Notes: generated by a model from the letters alone, not told the origin. A stretch of 64,000 nt of DNA from Parvularcula sp964219355 (GCA_964219355.1 CAXPOZ010000003.1:372001-436000); one strand, 5' to 3'. Positions 9,652 to 19,373 are shown, counted from the stretch's first letter. Numbers and translations are program-made.

Positions 9652-11484
9652 ATGCGCGATGAAGAATTGGAAGCGATGGATAACGCGACGATTTCGGGCC
9701 TGCTCAATCAGGCGGCAGCTTCCCTCAAGGGGGCCAACCCTGCGCTCGCGCTCCAGCTGACGGACCAGATTATCGCGAGCCGCACCGATGTCGGCCCGGC
9801 GCATTATTTACGCGGTGCGGCGAAAACCATGCTCGGGGACGGGGCCGCCGCAGAGGCCGCCTTCCGGCAGGCACTCAAGCTCGCGCCCGACATCATTCCG
9901 GCCCGCATTGCCCTTGCAAAACTGCTCGATCAGTCCGGGCGGTCGCATGACGCGGTGCGGCTTGTTGGAGAGCATCCAGATGCGCCCATGCCTGACCTGC
10001 TTTTTCTTTCGGCAGAAATCCGCCTCAGGCTCGGGGAATTCGAAGCCGCCGAAGCCGATTGCGAGCGGCTGATTTCCATTGCTCCGGCCGATGCAAGAGC
10101 AAGGGTGCTCCGGGGCCGGGTCTATATAGACGCACACAAATATGCGCAGGCGGAGGAAATCCTCAGCGATGCGGCAGAGAAGGCGCCGAATTCGCCCACG
10201 GCTTTTTTCTATCTTGCCCGCGCAAGAACGCAGCAAGGCAAGACCCGAGCTGCGCGGGAAGCCCTCAAAAAGGCCGCGGCCTTGCGTCCCAACGCGCCAT
10301 CGATCCTGCAGGAACAGGCCCGCGCCGCCTATAGCGATGGCGACACGGAGGCCGCGCTCGGCTTTCTCGAACACGCCATCAAGTTTGAACCGCGCAATCC
10401 GAATCTGCACCGTGACCTCTCCCAGATCCGTTTCATGAAAGGTGATGACGATCACCTGCGCAGCTTCCGGGAAGTCCTTGCGAATGCCCCATATGATATC
10501 GGCATCCTGTCCGTTTATGCGGGCGCCGCGCGTGCCGGAAAAGATCCGCAGACGGCCCTTCCCCAGCTTGACGCGGCCATCAATGCGGGCGTCGATCATG
10601 CTTATCTCTGGGACGCCCGCGCACAAATCCACATCATGCTCGATAATATCAGCCAAGGCGTGGCGGACACGGATCGTGCAGGCACCGCGCCGGGCATTGA
10701 CCACTCCACCCACCTTAATCGCTGCTCGGCCTATCTTTCGGCGAACCTGCCGGAGAAGGCGCTGCCCCTCGCCGAAGATCTGGTCCGGGCCGCGCCGCTC
10801 GATCAGCTGGCACTTGCCTACCGGCTGACCGCCATGTGTGCCCTCGATGATCCGGCAGCGGAGGAGTTCATCAATCCCGATATCCTGACCAACCAGCAGG
10901 CGATTGATTGCCCTGACGGCTTTGACAGTCTTGAGGATTTCAATACCGCCCTGAAAGCGCGCCTACTGGAGCTTCACGGTGCCGAGCGCGAGCCGATCGA
11001 CCAGAGCCTGCGTGGCGGCACGCAGACCGAGCTCTTCCCGCTCCTCGAAGACGACCCGCTGATCGGGCAACTCGCCGACATGCTACTGGCTAATGTCCGT
11101 CGCTTTGCCGATGGCCTGCCGCGTCAGGACGGCCACCCTTTCCTTGGCGCAATCCCGGAGAAATTTGAATTTTCCGGCATCTGGACCGTCTGCCTGCGCG
11201 ATGGCGGGCATCATGCGAGCCATGTCCACCCCGAGGGCTGGCTCAGCTCAGCCTATTATGTCTCCCTGCCCGCCTCAGCCCGGAACAGTAACTCAGGCGA
11301 AGGCGCATTGAATATCGGTCGGCCGCCCATGAAGGCGCTGCATGAGAAACTGCCCGGCCGTCTGGTGCCGCCACGCGAGGGCTATCTCACCCTCTTCCCG
11401 TCCTATCTCTGGCACGGCACTGAACCATTCCATTCAGAAGAACCGCGCATCACCGTTGCATTCGATATCGCGCCTCGGCGTTAG
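9652..11484 (+). CDS. TPR-repeat protein with 2OG-Fe(II) oxygenase domain
   Basis: A 610-residue protein with about 12 TPR-like units (residues about 10-420) and a C-terminal putative 2-oxoglutarate/Fe(II) oxygenase of the PF13759 type. The iron site reads as HASHVHPEGWLSSAYYV (HxH, residues about 521-526), a distal His in LWHGTEPF (about residue 588) and an Arg in RITVAFD that would hold 2-oxoglutarate. HxH in place of HxD is usual for this family. An alternative start is ATG at 9676, preceded by GGAAG. No signal peptide. It probably hydroxylates a protein or peptide presented by the TPRs. The pairing with a TPR-sulfotransferase between two receptors suggests a modification route. Substrate unknown. 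Confidence 0.85.
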   Translation: MRDEELEAMDNATISGLLNQAAASLKGANPALALQLTDQIIASRTDVGPAHYLRGAAKTMLGDGAAAEAAFRQALKLAPDIIPARIALAKLLDQSGRSHDAVRLVGEHPDAPMPDLLFLSAEIRLRLGEFEAAEADCERLISIAPADARARVLRGRVYIDAHKYAQAEEILSDAAEKAPNSPTAFFYLARARTQQGKTRAAREALKKAAALRPNAPSILQEQARAAYSDGDTEAALGFLEHAIKFEPRNPNLHRDLSQIRFMKGDDDHLRSFREVLANAPYDIGILSVYAGAARAGKDPQTALPQLDAAINAGVDHAYLWDARAQIHIMLDNISQGVADTDRAGTAPGIDHSTHLNRCSAYLSANLPEKALPLAEDLVRAAPLDQLALAYRLTAMCALDDPAAEEFINPDILTNQQAIDCPDGFDSLEDFNTALKARLLELHGAEREPIDQSLRGGTQTELFPLLEDDPLIGQLADMLLANVRRFADGLPRQDGHPFLGAIPEKFEFSGIWTVCLRDGGHHASHVHPEGWLSSAYYVSLPASARNSNSGEGALNIGRPPMKALHEKLPGRLVPPREGYLTLFPSYLWHGTEPFHSEEPRITVAFDIAPRR

Positions 11485-12422
11485 CTTCGAGAGCCTTCGA
11501 GAACCCAGGCGATGGCATCACCGTCTGAGATGATCTGCTCTGTCTGCGCCATATCGAGGCCAGCTTCCGTCATCTTTGCAGACAGATTGGCAACCGCCGC
11601 CTCATCCAACGCAGCATCGAGCATTGCCGTCATCCGGGAGCGGTAGGCTTCGATCTCGCCTTTCATCGCCGCGCTCCAGTTAAGAATGTCCTGCGGTTCA
11701 TAGGCGGTGATGCGCCCAAAAATACGAGAAAAATCAGTGTATAAGCGCTCACCTAAGGCACGCGCCGATGATCCGGCAGGTGCAACTGCGATAGCCGCCT
11801 GAAGCGCTGGAACGGTCTTCTTCACCTCGACCAAGGGGACGGAAAGGCTGTCCGGCTGAACCTCGCCGCGGCGGATCTGTGCCATGACCCGAAATGTCTC
11901 ATCCGATGCTCCAAAGACACCGCTTTCGAGGATGCCCGAAGCTGTGCGGCGATTGGCCTCACAGTCGCGCCAGATGGCGCCTTCTCTTAGATGTGTGACA
12001 AGCCTGACGCGACCACCCGGCGCGGTGACTCGCGCCGCCTCAATGAATGCATTTTCTCCTGCATATTCAATACCATACAAGGAAAAAATAAGGTTGAATT
12101 CAGCATCTTGAAACGGCAAGTCAGCGGCGTCTGCGACCAGGGCATGATCGACCTTTGCATCGGCTGGAATGGCCTCGATGGCTGAAAGGGCATAGTCGAC
12201 ACATGTGATCGTCGGGGCTGGCCCCAACACCGCCCGTGCAATCGCGGCAACTTCACCTTTTCCGCAAGCGATATCAAGCAAACTGCAACCTGTCTCATCA
12301 ATTGCTATTGCTTTGAAATACCTGCGCCATTCCTCCTTAAGGATGGGTGCCGTGACGTCAGCCTCGGCAAGCGATGCGCCTTCATCATGGCTCGCCCAGA
12401 AGCTGATCCAGTCCCGTTGCAT
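11481..12422 (-). CDS. Class I SAM-dependent methyltransferase
   Basis: A 313-residue Rossmann-fold methyltransferase. Motif I is LLDIACGKGEVAAIAR (near residues 48-63), the acidic residue after beta-2 is in ITCVDYALSAI, the post-II motif is ALVADAADLPF, and motif III is around APGGRVRLVTH. The C-terminal third is helical and not recognised. It converges with the TPR-oxygenase gene, and the two stop codons overlap by 4 bases. It starts about 195 bases before the second receptor's promoter. Small molecule, lipid or peptide methylation are all possible; the sequence alone does not decide. Confidence 0.85.
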   Translation of the reverse strand: MQRDWISFWASHDEGASLAEADVTAPILKEEWRRYFKAIAIDETGCSLLDIACGKGEVAAIARAVLGPAPTITCVDYALSAIEAIPADAKVDHALVADAADLPFQDAEFNLIFSLYGIEYAGENAFIEAARVTAPGGRVRLVTHLREGAIWRDCEANRRTASGILESGVFGASDETFRVMAQIRRGEVQPDSLSVPLVEVKKTVPALQAAIAVAPAGSSARALGERLYTDFSRIFGRITAYEPQDILNWSAAMKGEIEAYRSRMTAMLDAALDEAAVANLSAKMTEAGLDMAQTEQIISDGDAIAWVLEGSRS

Positions 12423-12616
12423 CGATGCACTCCCTAAAATTCATGATGAGGAAGAGTCGTCGCGGATGAGTTCCATGAACGCCGGTTCTGCTGCCTCAAC
12501 GCCACCTCTTGAAGCTATCTGCCAATGAGCGTCCAGCCACCTGTTGCAAAAATGTCGAGGTAACCAACAACGCGGTCCGCAGCATGATTTCCGGGGGCCT
12601 AACTAACGTGACCGAA

Positions 12617-12645
12617 TTGACAGTTTTGTGAAGATGAAATTACGT
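12617..12645 (+). promoter_or_regulatory. Promoter of second TonB-dependent receptor
   Basis: TTGACA at 12617-12622, 17-base spacer starting GTTTTGTGAAG, and TTACGT at 12640-12645. It matches the promoter at 4438 base for base over TTGACA-N-TTTTGTGAA. The leader to the ATG at 12758 is about 112 bases. The rest of the gap from 12423 to 12616 holds no convincing gene. Confidence 0.55.
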
Positions 12646-12757
12646 AGGGGCCATGGGCAATCCCGTATGGGACGGCCGGGCAATGCACAGTGCCCGCTCG
12701 TCTCGCGGCGTCATGCGTTCGCCAATGCGGAAAGCCATGGGAAGAAATGGGGTTAAA

Positions 12758-15700
12758 ATGACCAATACCTATGAAAACGACGATCTTCGTCGCTTTGCGC
12801 CCGGTTTCCGCGCGCTTCTGATCGGTGGCGCTTCCGCGCTCGCGATCGCAATGACGCCTGCATATGCGCAGGACACATCCTCTGACGATGTCGACACGAT
12901 CGACGAAGCTGACGAAGACGATTCTGGCGACGACAAGGTTGTCGTTACCGGTTCGCGTCTGCGGAGCGACACGTTCACCTCGATCTCGCCGCTGCAGGTC
13001 ATCACGACAGATGACTCGCTCGACGTTGGCCTGATCGATCCGGCTGCCATTCTGCAGCAATCTGAAGCTGCTGCTGGTCAGCAGATCGACTCGACCTTCC
13101 AGGGCTTCGTTCTCGACAACGGCCCGGGCTCTGAAACCATCAACCTTCGTGGTCTTGGTGCGTCGCGGACCCTGATCCTCATCAACGGCCGCCGCATGGC
13201 ACCGGCTGGTGTGGAAGGTGCTCCTGGCCAACCGTCCATCAACCTTCTTCCTGGCTCACTGATCGAACGCTACGACCTGCTCCTTGACGGCGCATCGTCG
13301 GTCTACGGTTCGGACGCTGTTGCCGGTGTCGGTAACGTCATCCTGAAACGTGACTTCGAAGGCCTCGAGCTCTTCGCTTCTGGCGACTACAACGTCGAAG
13401 GCGCCGGTCACGACTACACCCTCAGCGCTGCTTGGGGTAAGAACACTGACCGCGGTTTCTTCGGTATCGGTGCTGAATATGAGTACACCGACGAAGTCAC
13501 CTTCGCCGACCGTGACTTCCTCGCTGGTTGCGACACGCACTACGAGATCACGGAATCCGGCCAGATCCGGACGATCGACGTTGCAACTGCACTCGATTAC
13601 GAAGATCGTACGGGTGGTCTTGTCACTTCGAAAACTGGTCCGTGTAAAGCTTCTGGCCTTGCTGGCCGGACGTTTGAAGCTGGCTCGCCGGCCTTCGGCT
13701 CTGCCTACTTCATTGACGGCTTCTCGAACCTGAATGTCGGCAACTTCAACGAATCGAGCCTCTACTCCGTGCCGGTTGACGGCGACGGCGACGGCATCGC
13801 GGACGTTTACTTCCCAGACTTCGCTCTGAACGGTAACGACCTCGAGACCAGCCTTTATCCGGAGCAGAAACAGTACTCTGTCATGGCTTATGGCGAGTAC
13901 ACGCTCGAAGGCGAGATGAACCTCACGCCGTTCTTCGAAGCTCTGTGGGTCCGCCGCGAAGTTGAGTCCGACTCGGGCGCTCCGCAGCTCTTCCCGTATG
14001 TGCCGGCGAACAGCCCGTTCAACATCTGTAACCCGGCAGCAACCGCTGTTGGCGGCACGGATTGTGGCCTCGGCGAAGACTCACTCCTGACCAACCCGAA
14101 CTACATTGCAGCCTTCCAGGCTTACTATAATGGTGGTCCGGGTAGCGCGAACTGCTTCGGCCTGCCAGCTGCAGCCTGTCTTCCGGCCAACTTCGGCCTG
14201 CTGAACGGTCCGGTTGGTGCGATCGTCACTGAGCCGATCGTTGGTGTGAACGGCGACCGGGACAATGTTGAAGTCTCGATCGAACAGCTTCGCCTCGTTG
14301 GCGGTGTCCGTGGCGACCTGCCCTTCCTGAACTTCGGTTCGCTGAATGACTGGGGCTTCGAAACCAGCCTCGTTTACTCGCGCTCGGATGGTAAGTCCTC
14401 GCGTATGGGGATCCGTGACGACCGTCTCGCCTTCGCTCTTGGCTGGGACCCGACGGTTGACTTCAACGGCAATGGCGGCACCGATGACGTGGCGACCAAC
14501 AACATCTCGACGCTCGTCGAACTGCCTGGCGGCGCCTGCGACCCGACCGGCGCAGCAAACCCGTCGGCTCTGACGGCTGAAATCACTGCAGGCTGTGTGC
14601 CGGTGAACCTCTATGCACCGTCGCTCTATGGCCAGATCCAGGGTGATTTCGCGACTCAGGCCGAGCGCGACTACATCTTTGACAGCCGTGACTTTGACAC
14701 GGTCGTCGAGCAGACCCTGTTCAACGCCTTCATCACCGGTAACGTTTTCGAACTGCCTGCTGGTGACGTCGGGGTTGTGGCCGGTGTCGAATACCGGATC
14801 GACGAGATCGACTCGCAGCCGGACAACATTGCGGCTCAAGGCCTCTTCTTCGGCTTCTTCTCTGACCTCGGTGCGGTTGGTGAGAAGTGGACGCGGGAAG
14901 CGTTCTTCGAGGTTGCTGTTCCGGTTCTGGCCAACAAGCCGCTGGTCCAGTCTCTCGACCTGACGGGTTCTGCCCGCTGGACGGAAGACGAGTTCTACGG
15001 CTCTGCCTGGACCTACTCGGTTAAAGGTGGCTGGCGTCCGTTCGACTCCCTGCTCGTCAAGGGCTCTATCGGTACTTCCTTCCGTGCGCCGAACCTGCGG
15101 GAAAACTTCCTGCTCGGCTCCACGGGCTTCAATGGCGTCACCGACCCCTGCGCCGTGCCTGACGCTGCCTATAACGGCATCACCGGCATGTACGATGCGG
15201 GTCTTGATGATCGTGACCAGTCGATCCTCGACAACTGTATCCGCGAAGGTCGTGACCCGACCCGCGTTGGTACGCTTCCGGGTGACCCCAACGTCATCCG
15301 TACGCCGAGCGTCGAGATCAGCAATGGTGGTGTGACCGACATCTCTGAAGAGACGTCCAACTCCTACACGGCTGGTTTCTCCTTCGAGCAACCGTGGTTC
15401 GAAAGCTTCGACCTCAACGTCGGTGTCAGCTACTACGACATCGAGATCGAAGACTCGATCATCGAGCCGGGTAACCAGTTCATCGTCAACGACTGCTTCA
15501 CGCGTCAAGACGGTACCCGGAGCCCGTTCTGTGACCGGATCACCTACGACCCGCTCAGCTCGATGCAGCGTGGCCTGATCGCAACCCTTGATGCTGGTTT
15601 CATCAACCAGGACAAGGAAACGGTTACCGGCCTCGACTACAACCTGCGCTTCAGCAAAGAGTTCACTGCTTGGGACCAGCCGATGGACTTCGGCTTCAAC

Positions 15701-16207
15701 CTTCGTGCGAACCAGCTGAAAGAGCGTGAGACCATCTTCGTTGGTGACGACCTCACCGTTGCGAAATCCGAGTTCGACGGCGAATTCGGCTTCCCGGAAT
15801 GGACCGCAACGGGGACCTTCACCCTCGACGTCAGTGACTACCGCTTCACTTGGCAGACCCGCTACATCGGCGACGTCTCTCAGGATGTGGATGGCATCGA
15901 CGAGTTCTCTGATGGTCTCGACAGCCAAGGCACCGGCTTCTTCGGTGACACTTGTGCGGGTCCGGACTTCGGCGACGAACTCTGCCGTGACGTTGGCTTC
16001 GCTGACGCTTGGTACGAGCACGCTGCTTCGATCCGTTACCGCGGTGATACCTGGACGGTTCGTGCCGGTGTCTCCAACGTCTTCGACAAGGCTCCGCCGC
16101 TCGTCGACTCGAACGAAGTGTTCGCTATCTCGAACACCCCGATCGGGAACGGCTACGCTCTCGATGGTCGTGAGTTCTTCCTCACGGTCTCTAAGGACTT
16201 CAACTAA
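12758..16207 (+). CDS. TonB-dependent receptor (large)
   Basis: A receptor of about 1,149 residues. It has a signal peptide (RALLIGGASALAIAMTPAYAQ), an acidic linker, a TonB-box-like KVVVTGSRL, plug motifs (ETINLRGLGASRTLILINGRR, YDLLLDGASSVYGSDAVAGV) and a long barrel. The start at 12758 is chosen because it shares the ribosome-binding and start block (GGGGTTAAAATGACCAATAC) with the first receptor. An ATG at 12653 would place 35 unrelated residues before the signal peptide. Many paired cysteines in extracellular-loop regions (for example CDTHYE, CNPAATAVGGTDC) fit disulfide-braced loops. Codon use is of the high-expression type. It is followed by its own terminator and an exported S9 peptidase, so peptide uptake is a reasonable guess. 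Confidence 0.95.
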   Translation: MTNTYENDDLRRFAPGFRALLIGGASALAIAMTPAYAQDTSSDDVDTIDEADEDDSGDDKVVVTGSRLRSDTFTSISPLQVITTDDSLDVGLIDPAAILQQSEAAAGQQIDSTFQGFVLDNGPGSETINLRGLGASRTLILINGRRMAPAGVEGAPGQPSINLLPGSLIERYDLLLDGASSVYGSDAVAGVGNVILKRDFEGLELFASGDYNVEGAGHDYTLSAAWGKNTDRGFFGIGAEYEYTDEVTFADRDFLAGCDTHYEITESGQIRTIDVATALDYEDRTGGLVTSKTGPCKASGLAGRTFEAGSPAFGSAYFIDGFSNLNVGNFNESSLYSVPVDGDGDGIADVYFPDFALNGNDLETSLYPEQKQYSVMAYGEYTLEGEMNLTPFFEALWVRREVESDSGAPQLFPYVPANSPFNICNPAATAVGGTDCGLGEDSLLTNPNYIAAFQAYYNGGPGSANCFGLPAAACLPANFGLLNGPVGAIVTEPIVGVNGDRDNVEVSIEQLRLVGGVRGDLPFLNFGSLNDWGFETSLVYSRSDGKSSRMGIRDDRLAFALGWDPTVDFNGNGGTDDVATNNISTLVELPGGACDPTGAANPSALTAEITAGCVPVNLYAPSLYGQIQGDFATQAERDYIFDSRDFDTVVEQTLFNAFITGNVFELPAGDVGVVAGVEYRIDEIDSQPDNIAAQGLFFGFFSDLGAVGEKWTREAFFEVAVPVLANKPLVQSLDLTGSARWTEDEFYGSAWTYSVKGGWRPFDSLLVKGSIGTSFRAPNLRENFLLGSTGFNGVTDPCAVPDAAYNGITGMYDAGLDDRDQSILDNCIREGRDPTRVGTLPGDPNVIRTPSVEISNGGVTDISEETSNSYTAGFSFEQPWFESFDLNVGVSYYDIEIEDSIIEPGNQFIVNDCFTRQDGTRSPFCDRITYDPLSSMQRGLIATLDAGFINQDKETVTGLDYNLRFSKEFTAWDQPMDFGFNLRANQLKERETIFVGDDLTVAKSEFDGEFGFPEWTATGTFTLDVSDYRFTWQTRYIGDVSQDVDGIDEFSDGLDSQGTGFFGDTCAGPDFGDELCRDVGFADAWYEHAASIRYRGDTWTVRAGVSNVFDKAPPLVDSNEVFAISNTPIGNGYALDGREFFLTVSKDFN

Positions 16208-16238
16208 GTCCTGAAGGCGAGAAGCCACTAAAAATAAG

Positions 16239-16268
16239 AACCCGCGAGCATTTGCTCGCGGGTTTTTT
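16239..16268 (+). terminator. Rho-independent terminator after receptor 2
   Basis: Stem CCCGCGAGC (16241-16249) with GCTCGCGGG (16254-16262), a four-base loop, flanking AA/TT pairs and a run of six T. It lies 33 bases after the receptor stop and before the S9 peptidase gene, so the peptidase probably has its own promoter or relies on read-through. Confidence 0.93.
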
Positions 16269-16308
16269 CTTGTTAAGTCACTTTCAAATCATCTGAGAGG
16301 ACGCCTGA

Positions 16309-18270
16309 ATGCGACGCCTTGCTATTGCTGTATTCACCTTCTTGAGCATGCTTGCCGGCACGACGCATGCGAACGAAGTCTATCCACTTGAATATTGGGC
16401 AGCACAAACTGCTGTTTCGAATGTCCGTCTTTCACCTGACGGCTCCAAGCTCGCCATGCTGGTCACGCCCGGTCTCGGCGTCGATCCGGTGATCCAGATC
16501 TATAACACAAACAGCCTTGCAGAAGGTCCGCGTAGATATAATGCGGCCTCTCTCAAGATTGAGAACTTTACCTGGATTTCGAATGACACAATCGTTGTGA
16601 CGTTCAGTGGCCAGGTTCGCGAACGTATCCGCGGATTTAATCAGGGTACATTCCGTTACACAGCCGCGACGCTTGATGTTGAGGAAGGCAAGTTCGACCG
16701 GATCGGCGACAATGAAGGCCGTATCGCCTCCAGCCTGCCGACCGAAGCCAACAAGGTCATTCTTTCCGTGCCCGACCGCCGGGTGACGGACTATTACCTC
16801 GCTGACATCGACCGCGGCACCGAACGCCTGATCCTCAAAGGTAACGAAGACGTCTTCAGCATCAACTTCGATGATCTTGGCAATCCGCGGACCGCAAACA
16901 GTGTCACGCTTGGTGGCGGCCCGGCTATCTTCCAGACGCTTTATCGTAAGCCTGGCGAACGTAGCTGGACCGTCATTCACGAACTCTCTGAGGAAAGCTT
17001 CGAGCAATTCGACGTCGTCGGATTTTATGATGATCCTCGTTATGTCTATGTTCTTGCCCATAATGGCGCGGACAAAGTCAGCCTGTGGAAGTTCGATACT
17101 GAACAGAAACAGTTCATGGACCGCGTCTATTCCCGTACTGATGGCGACGTTATCGGCATTCGGGTCCACTCTAACCGTGCGGCCAACCCGGATGAGCTTG
17201 TCGCTGCATCCTATCTGACGGCCGACGGCAGACGTGACTTTGAATTCTTCGACACAGAGTCCGCAGCGAGTGAAGGCGCGTTGCTCGACCAGCTCGAAGC
17301 GGTCATTCCGAACGCCTATTACCTGAGAATTATCAGCCGTTCCTCAGATGGTAATACGCTTCTGGCCTATAATATCGGGCCGAAAGATACGGGCAGCTAT
17401 TACCTCGTTAAAAATGGCCAGCTTCAGTATATCAGTTCTGGCAACCCCTTCGTGAAAAGCAACAATCTGTCTGAGCTGGAGTATGTCAAATACCCGTCAC
17501 GGCACGGTGACTTGACGGTCCCAGCCTGGGTGACAATCCCGAGCGTGGGCAAAGCCCCCTATCCTACGATTGTCCTACCGCATGGCGGTCCATTTGTTCA
17601 GGAAGTCATCGACTATGACAAATGGAGCCAGATGCTCGCAAATCAGGGCTATCTCGTCATCCAGCCACAATATCGTGGGTCCAGAGGATACGGCCTGTCA
17701 CATTACACAGCGGCCTTCCTGCCGCGTGGCGAAGGCGGCGGCAAAATGCAGGACGACAAGGATGATGGCGCCCTTTATCTCGCCAGCCAGGGCCTTTCCG
17801 ATCCTAATCGCCTTGCCATGTTCGGCTGGTCTTATGGCGGCTATGCCGCTGTGACTGCTGCATCCCGTCCAGCGGACCAGATTTACCAGTGTGCGATTGC
17901 CGGGGCGTCCGTCCCGGACACCCGTCAGCAGGTGAATTACTATCGTGACCGCCTGCGGGGTTCGAGCCGCGTTGAGCAGCTGCGCTTCTGGGATGACAGC
18001 TATAACCCGATCGAGAACCCGAGCGGCGTCAACATTCCACTCCTCCTGATCCACGGTACATCTGATCAGCGGACACCGTTGCGCGGCGTTCGTGACTACA
18101 TGAAAGCTCTCGATCAGGCCGGCTCAACATACAAATATGTCGAACTCCCCAAAGCCGACCACTTCTTTGGCACTATCGGGTACGACAATGAGCTGAAGGC
18201 TTACAGTGCTATGCTGGACTTCCTCGCGAATGATTGCGGAATTCCGACAGAGCAGAACCCGGCAAATTAA
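16309..18270 (+). CDS. Exported S9 family prolyl-oligopeptidase-like serine peptidase
   Basis: A 653-residue protein with a Sec signal (MRRLAIAVFTFLSMLAGTTHA), a beta-propeller region (residues about 25-390) and a C-terminal alpha/beta-hydrolase domain. The catalytic triad is S508 (FGWSYGGY), D586 (HGTSDQRTP) and H618 (KADHFF). HGGPFVQEV and QYRGSRGYG are typical of S9 enzymes. It belongs to the dipeptidyl/acylaminoacyl-peptidase group and probably trims peptides in the periplasm. S9 enzymes beside TonB receptors include the lasso-peptide isopeptidases, but no lasso precursor or maturation genes are in the window, so that role is only a possibility. Confidence 0.92.
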   Translation: MRRLAIAVFTFLSMLAGTTHANEVYPLEYWAAQTAVSNVRLSPDGSKLAMLVTPGLGVDPVIQIYNTNSLAEGPRRYNAASLKIENFTWISNDTIVVTFSGQVRERIRGFNQGTFRYTAATLDVEEGKFDRIGDNEGRIASSLPTEANKVILSVPDRRVTDYYLADIDRGTERLILKGNEDVFSINFDDLGNPRTANSVTLGGGPAIFQTLYRKPGERSWTVIHELSEESFEQFDVVGFYDDPRYVYVLAHNGADKVSLWKFDTEQKQFMDRVYSRTDGDVIGIRVHSNRAANPDELVAASYLTADGRRDFEFFDTESAASEGALLDQLEAVIPNAYYLRIISRSSDGNTLLAYNIGPKDTGSYYLVKNGQLQYISSGNPFVKSNNLSELEYVKYPSRHGDLTVPAWVTIPSVGKAPYPTIVLPHGGPFVQEVIDYDKWSQMLANQGYLVIQPQYRGSRGYGLSHYTAAFLPRGEGGGKMQDDKDDGALYLASQGLSDPNRLAMFGWSYGGYAAVTAASRPADQIYQCAIAGASVPDTRQQVNYYRDRLRGSSRVEQLRFWDDSYNPIENPSGVNIPLLLIHGTSDQRTPLRGVRDYMKALDQAGSTYKYVELPKADHFFGTIGYDNELKAYSAMLDFLANDCGIPTEQNPAN

Positions 18271-18290
18271 TCATCTGCCGGATACAAATC

Positions 18291-18319
18291 AAAACGCCGC
18301 CCTTCGGGGCGGCGTTTTT
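18291..18319 (+). terminator. Rho-independent terminator after S9 peptidase
   Basis: Stem CGCCGCCC (18295-18302) and GGGCGGCG (18307-18314) with a TTCG loop, preceded by AAAA and followed by five T. The symmetric A/T flanks would let it also serve the convergent thiG transcript. Confidence 0.93.
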
Positions 18320-18366
18320 CGTTTCAGCGTCTGCGGAATATCAGATCCGAACCGCGTCAGCTTAGC

Positions 18367-19149
18367 TCAGATCAGGCCCGCCAGCGGGCTTGAAGGATCA
18401 GCGTAGCGACGCTTTTGCATCCGGCCAGCAAGATAGGCTTCCCGCCCGGCAATCACCGCATGTTTCATCGCCCGCGCCATGCGGATCGGATCGCCCGCCT
18501 CCGCGATAGCGGTATTGAGAAGCACCGCATCACATCCGAGTTCCATGGCAATCGCCGCATCTGATGCCGTGCCCACCCCGGCATCAATCAGCACGGGGAC
18601 TTTTGCCTGCTCGATGATCAGGCGAATATTGACTGGGTTCTGGATCCCAAGCCCTGAACCGATCGGCGCGCCGAGCGGCATGATTGCCGCTGCCCCCGCC
18701 TCCTCGGCCCGGCGGGCCATGACAGGATCGTCAGAGCAGTAGACCATCACCTCGAACCCGTCCGCGATCAGCATATCGAGCGCGCGAAGGGTTTCTATCA
18801 TGTCGGGATAAAGCGTCTTGGGGTCTGAGAGGACCTCCAGCTTGACGAGGTTCCACCCCCCCGCCTCGCGTGCAAGGCGCAAGGTGCGGACGGCATCCTC
18901 ACCGGTATAGCACCCGGCCGTGTTAGGCAGGAATGTGAAGCGTTCTGGCGACAGATAATCGACCAGCATCGGCTGGCTCTTATCCGTCAGGTTCACCCGG
19001 CGCACGGCGACGGTCACGATCTCGGCGCCTGCGGCCTCAGCGGCGGCGGCGTTCTGCGCATAGCTGTCATATTTGCCGGTGCCGACGATCAGCCGCGAAG
19101 TAAAGCTGCGGCCCGCAATCACTAACGGTTCGGGCAGTTCACCGTCCAT
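18367..19149 (-). CDS. thiG: Thiazole synthase ThiG
   Basis: Makes the thiazole phosphate moiety of thiamin from deoxyxylulose phosphate, dehydroglycine and ThiS thiocarboxylate. It is 260 residues, the usual length, a TIM barrel. The Schiff-base lysine lies in NLVKLEVLSD, and family motifs include SRLIVGTGKY, NTAGCYTGEDAVRTLRLARE, MPLGAPIGSGLGI, VLIDAGVGTASDAA and VLLNTAIAEAGDP. The ATG overlaps the end of thiS, so the two are translationally coupled. It converges on the S9 peptidase gene. No TPP riboswitch was recognised upstream of the pair. Confidence 0.95.
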   Translation of the reverse strand: MDGELPEPLVIAGRSFTSRLIVGTGKYDSYAQNAAAAEAAGAEIVTVAVRRVNLTDKSQPMLVDYLSPERFTFLPNTAGCYTGEDAVRTLRLAREAGGWNLVKLEVLSDPKTLYPDMIETLRALDMLIADGFEVMVYCSDDPVMARRAEEAGAAAIMPLGAPIGSGLGIQNPVNIRLIIEQAKVPVLIDAGVGTASDAAIAMELGCDAVLLNTAIAEAGDPIRMARAMKHAVIAGREAYLAGRMQKRRYADPSSPLAGLI

Positions 19150-19373
19150 CAGCCGCCTCCCACAAAATTCACGATTTCGATCTCGTCTCCATCGGCCAGA
19201 GGCGCCTCGGGAAATGTCGATTTCGGCACGATCTCGCGGTTTCGCTCAACCGCCACCTTACCCAGCGGGATATCAAGCGATTCCAGTAGCCCTAGGACTG
19301 TTCGGGCAGCCGTTTCATGGGCTTGCCCATTGACCTTGAGCGTGATCAGAGCACTGTTAAGCGGATCGGACAT
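19149..19373 (-). CDS. thiS: Sulfur carrier protein ThiS
   Basis: A 74-residue ubiquitin-fold sulfur carrier ending in the required Gly-Gly (VNFVGGG), which is adenylated and then thiocarboxylated to feed ThiG. The family signature GKVAVERNREIVPKS is present, and ADGDEIEIVNFVGG forms the last strand. It is the first gene of the thiSG pair and divergent from accB across a 137-base gap. thiE, thiF and glycine oxidase are not adjacent. Confidence 0.93.
   Translation of the reverse strand: MSDPLNSALITLKVNGQAHETAARTVLGLLESLDIPLGKVAVERNREIVPKSTFPEAPLADGDEIEIVNFVGGG

Noticed and set aside
12467..12528. Possible 20-codon peptide gene before receptor 2, considered as a precursor for the modification locus
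   Set aside because: No good ribosome-binding site, no leader/core pattern and no second copy; chance is a sufficient explanation.
14081..16228. Antisense open frame of 715 codons opposite the second receptor
   Set aside because: Same cause: GC-rich, highly biased codons leave few antisense stops. The composition is Arg/Val/Glu-rich without domain signals.
16309..18270. S9 peptidase as a lasso-peptide isopeptidase
   Set aside because: Neighbourhood with a TonB receptor fits, but no lasso precursor, B or C protein gene is in the window and S9 enzymes beside receptors are common.
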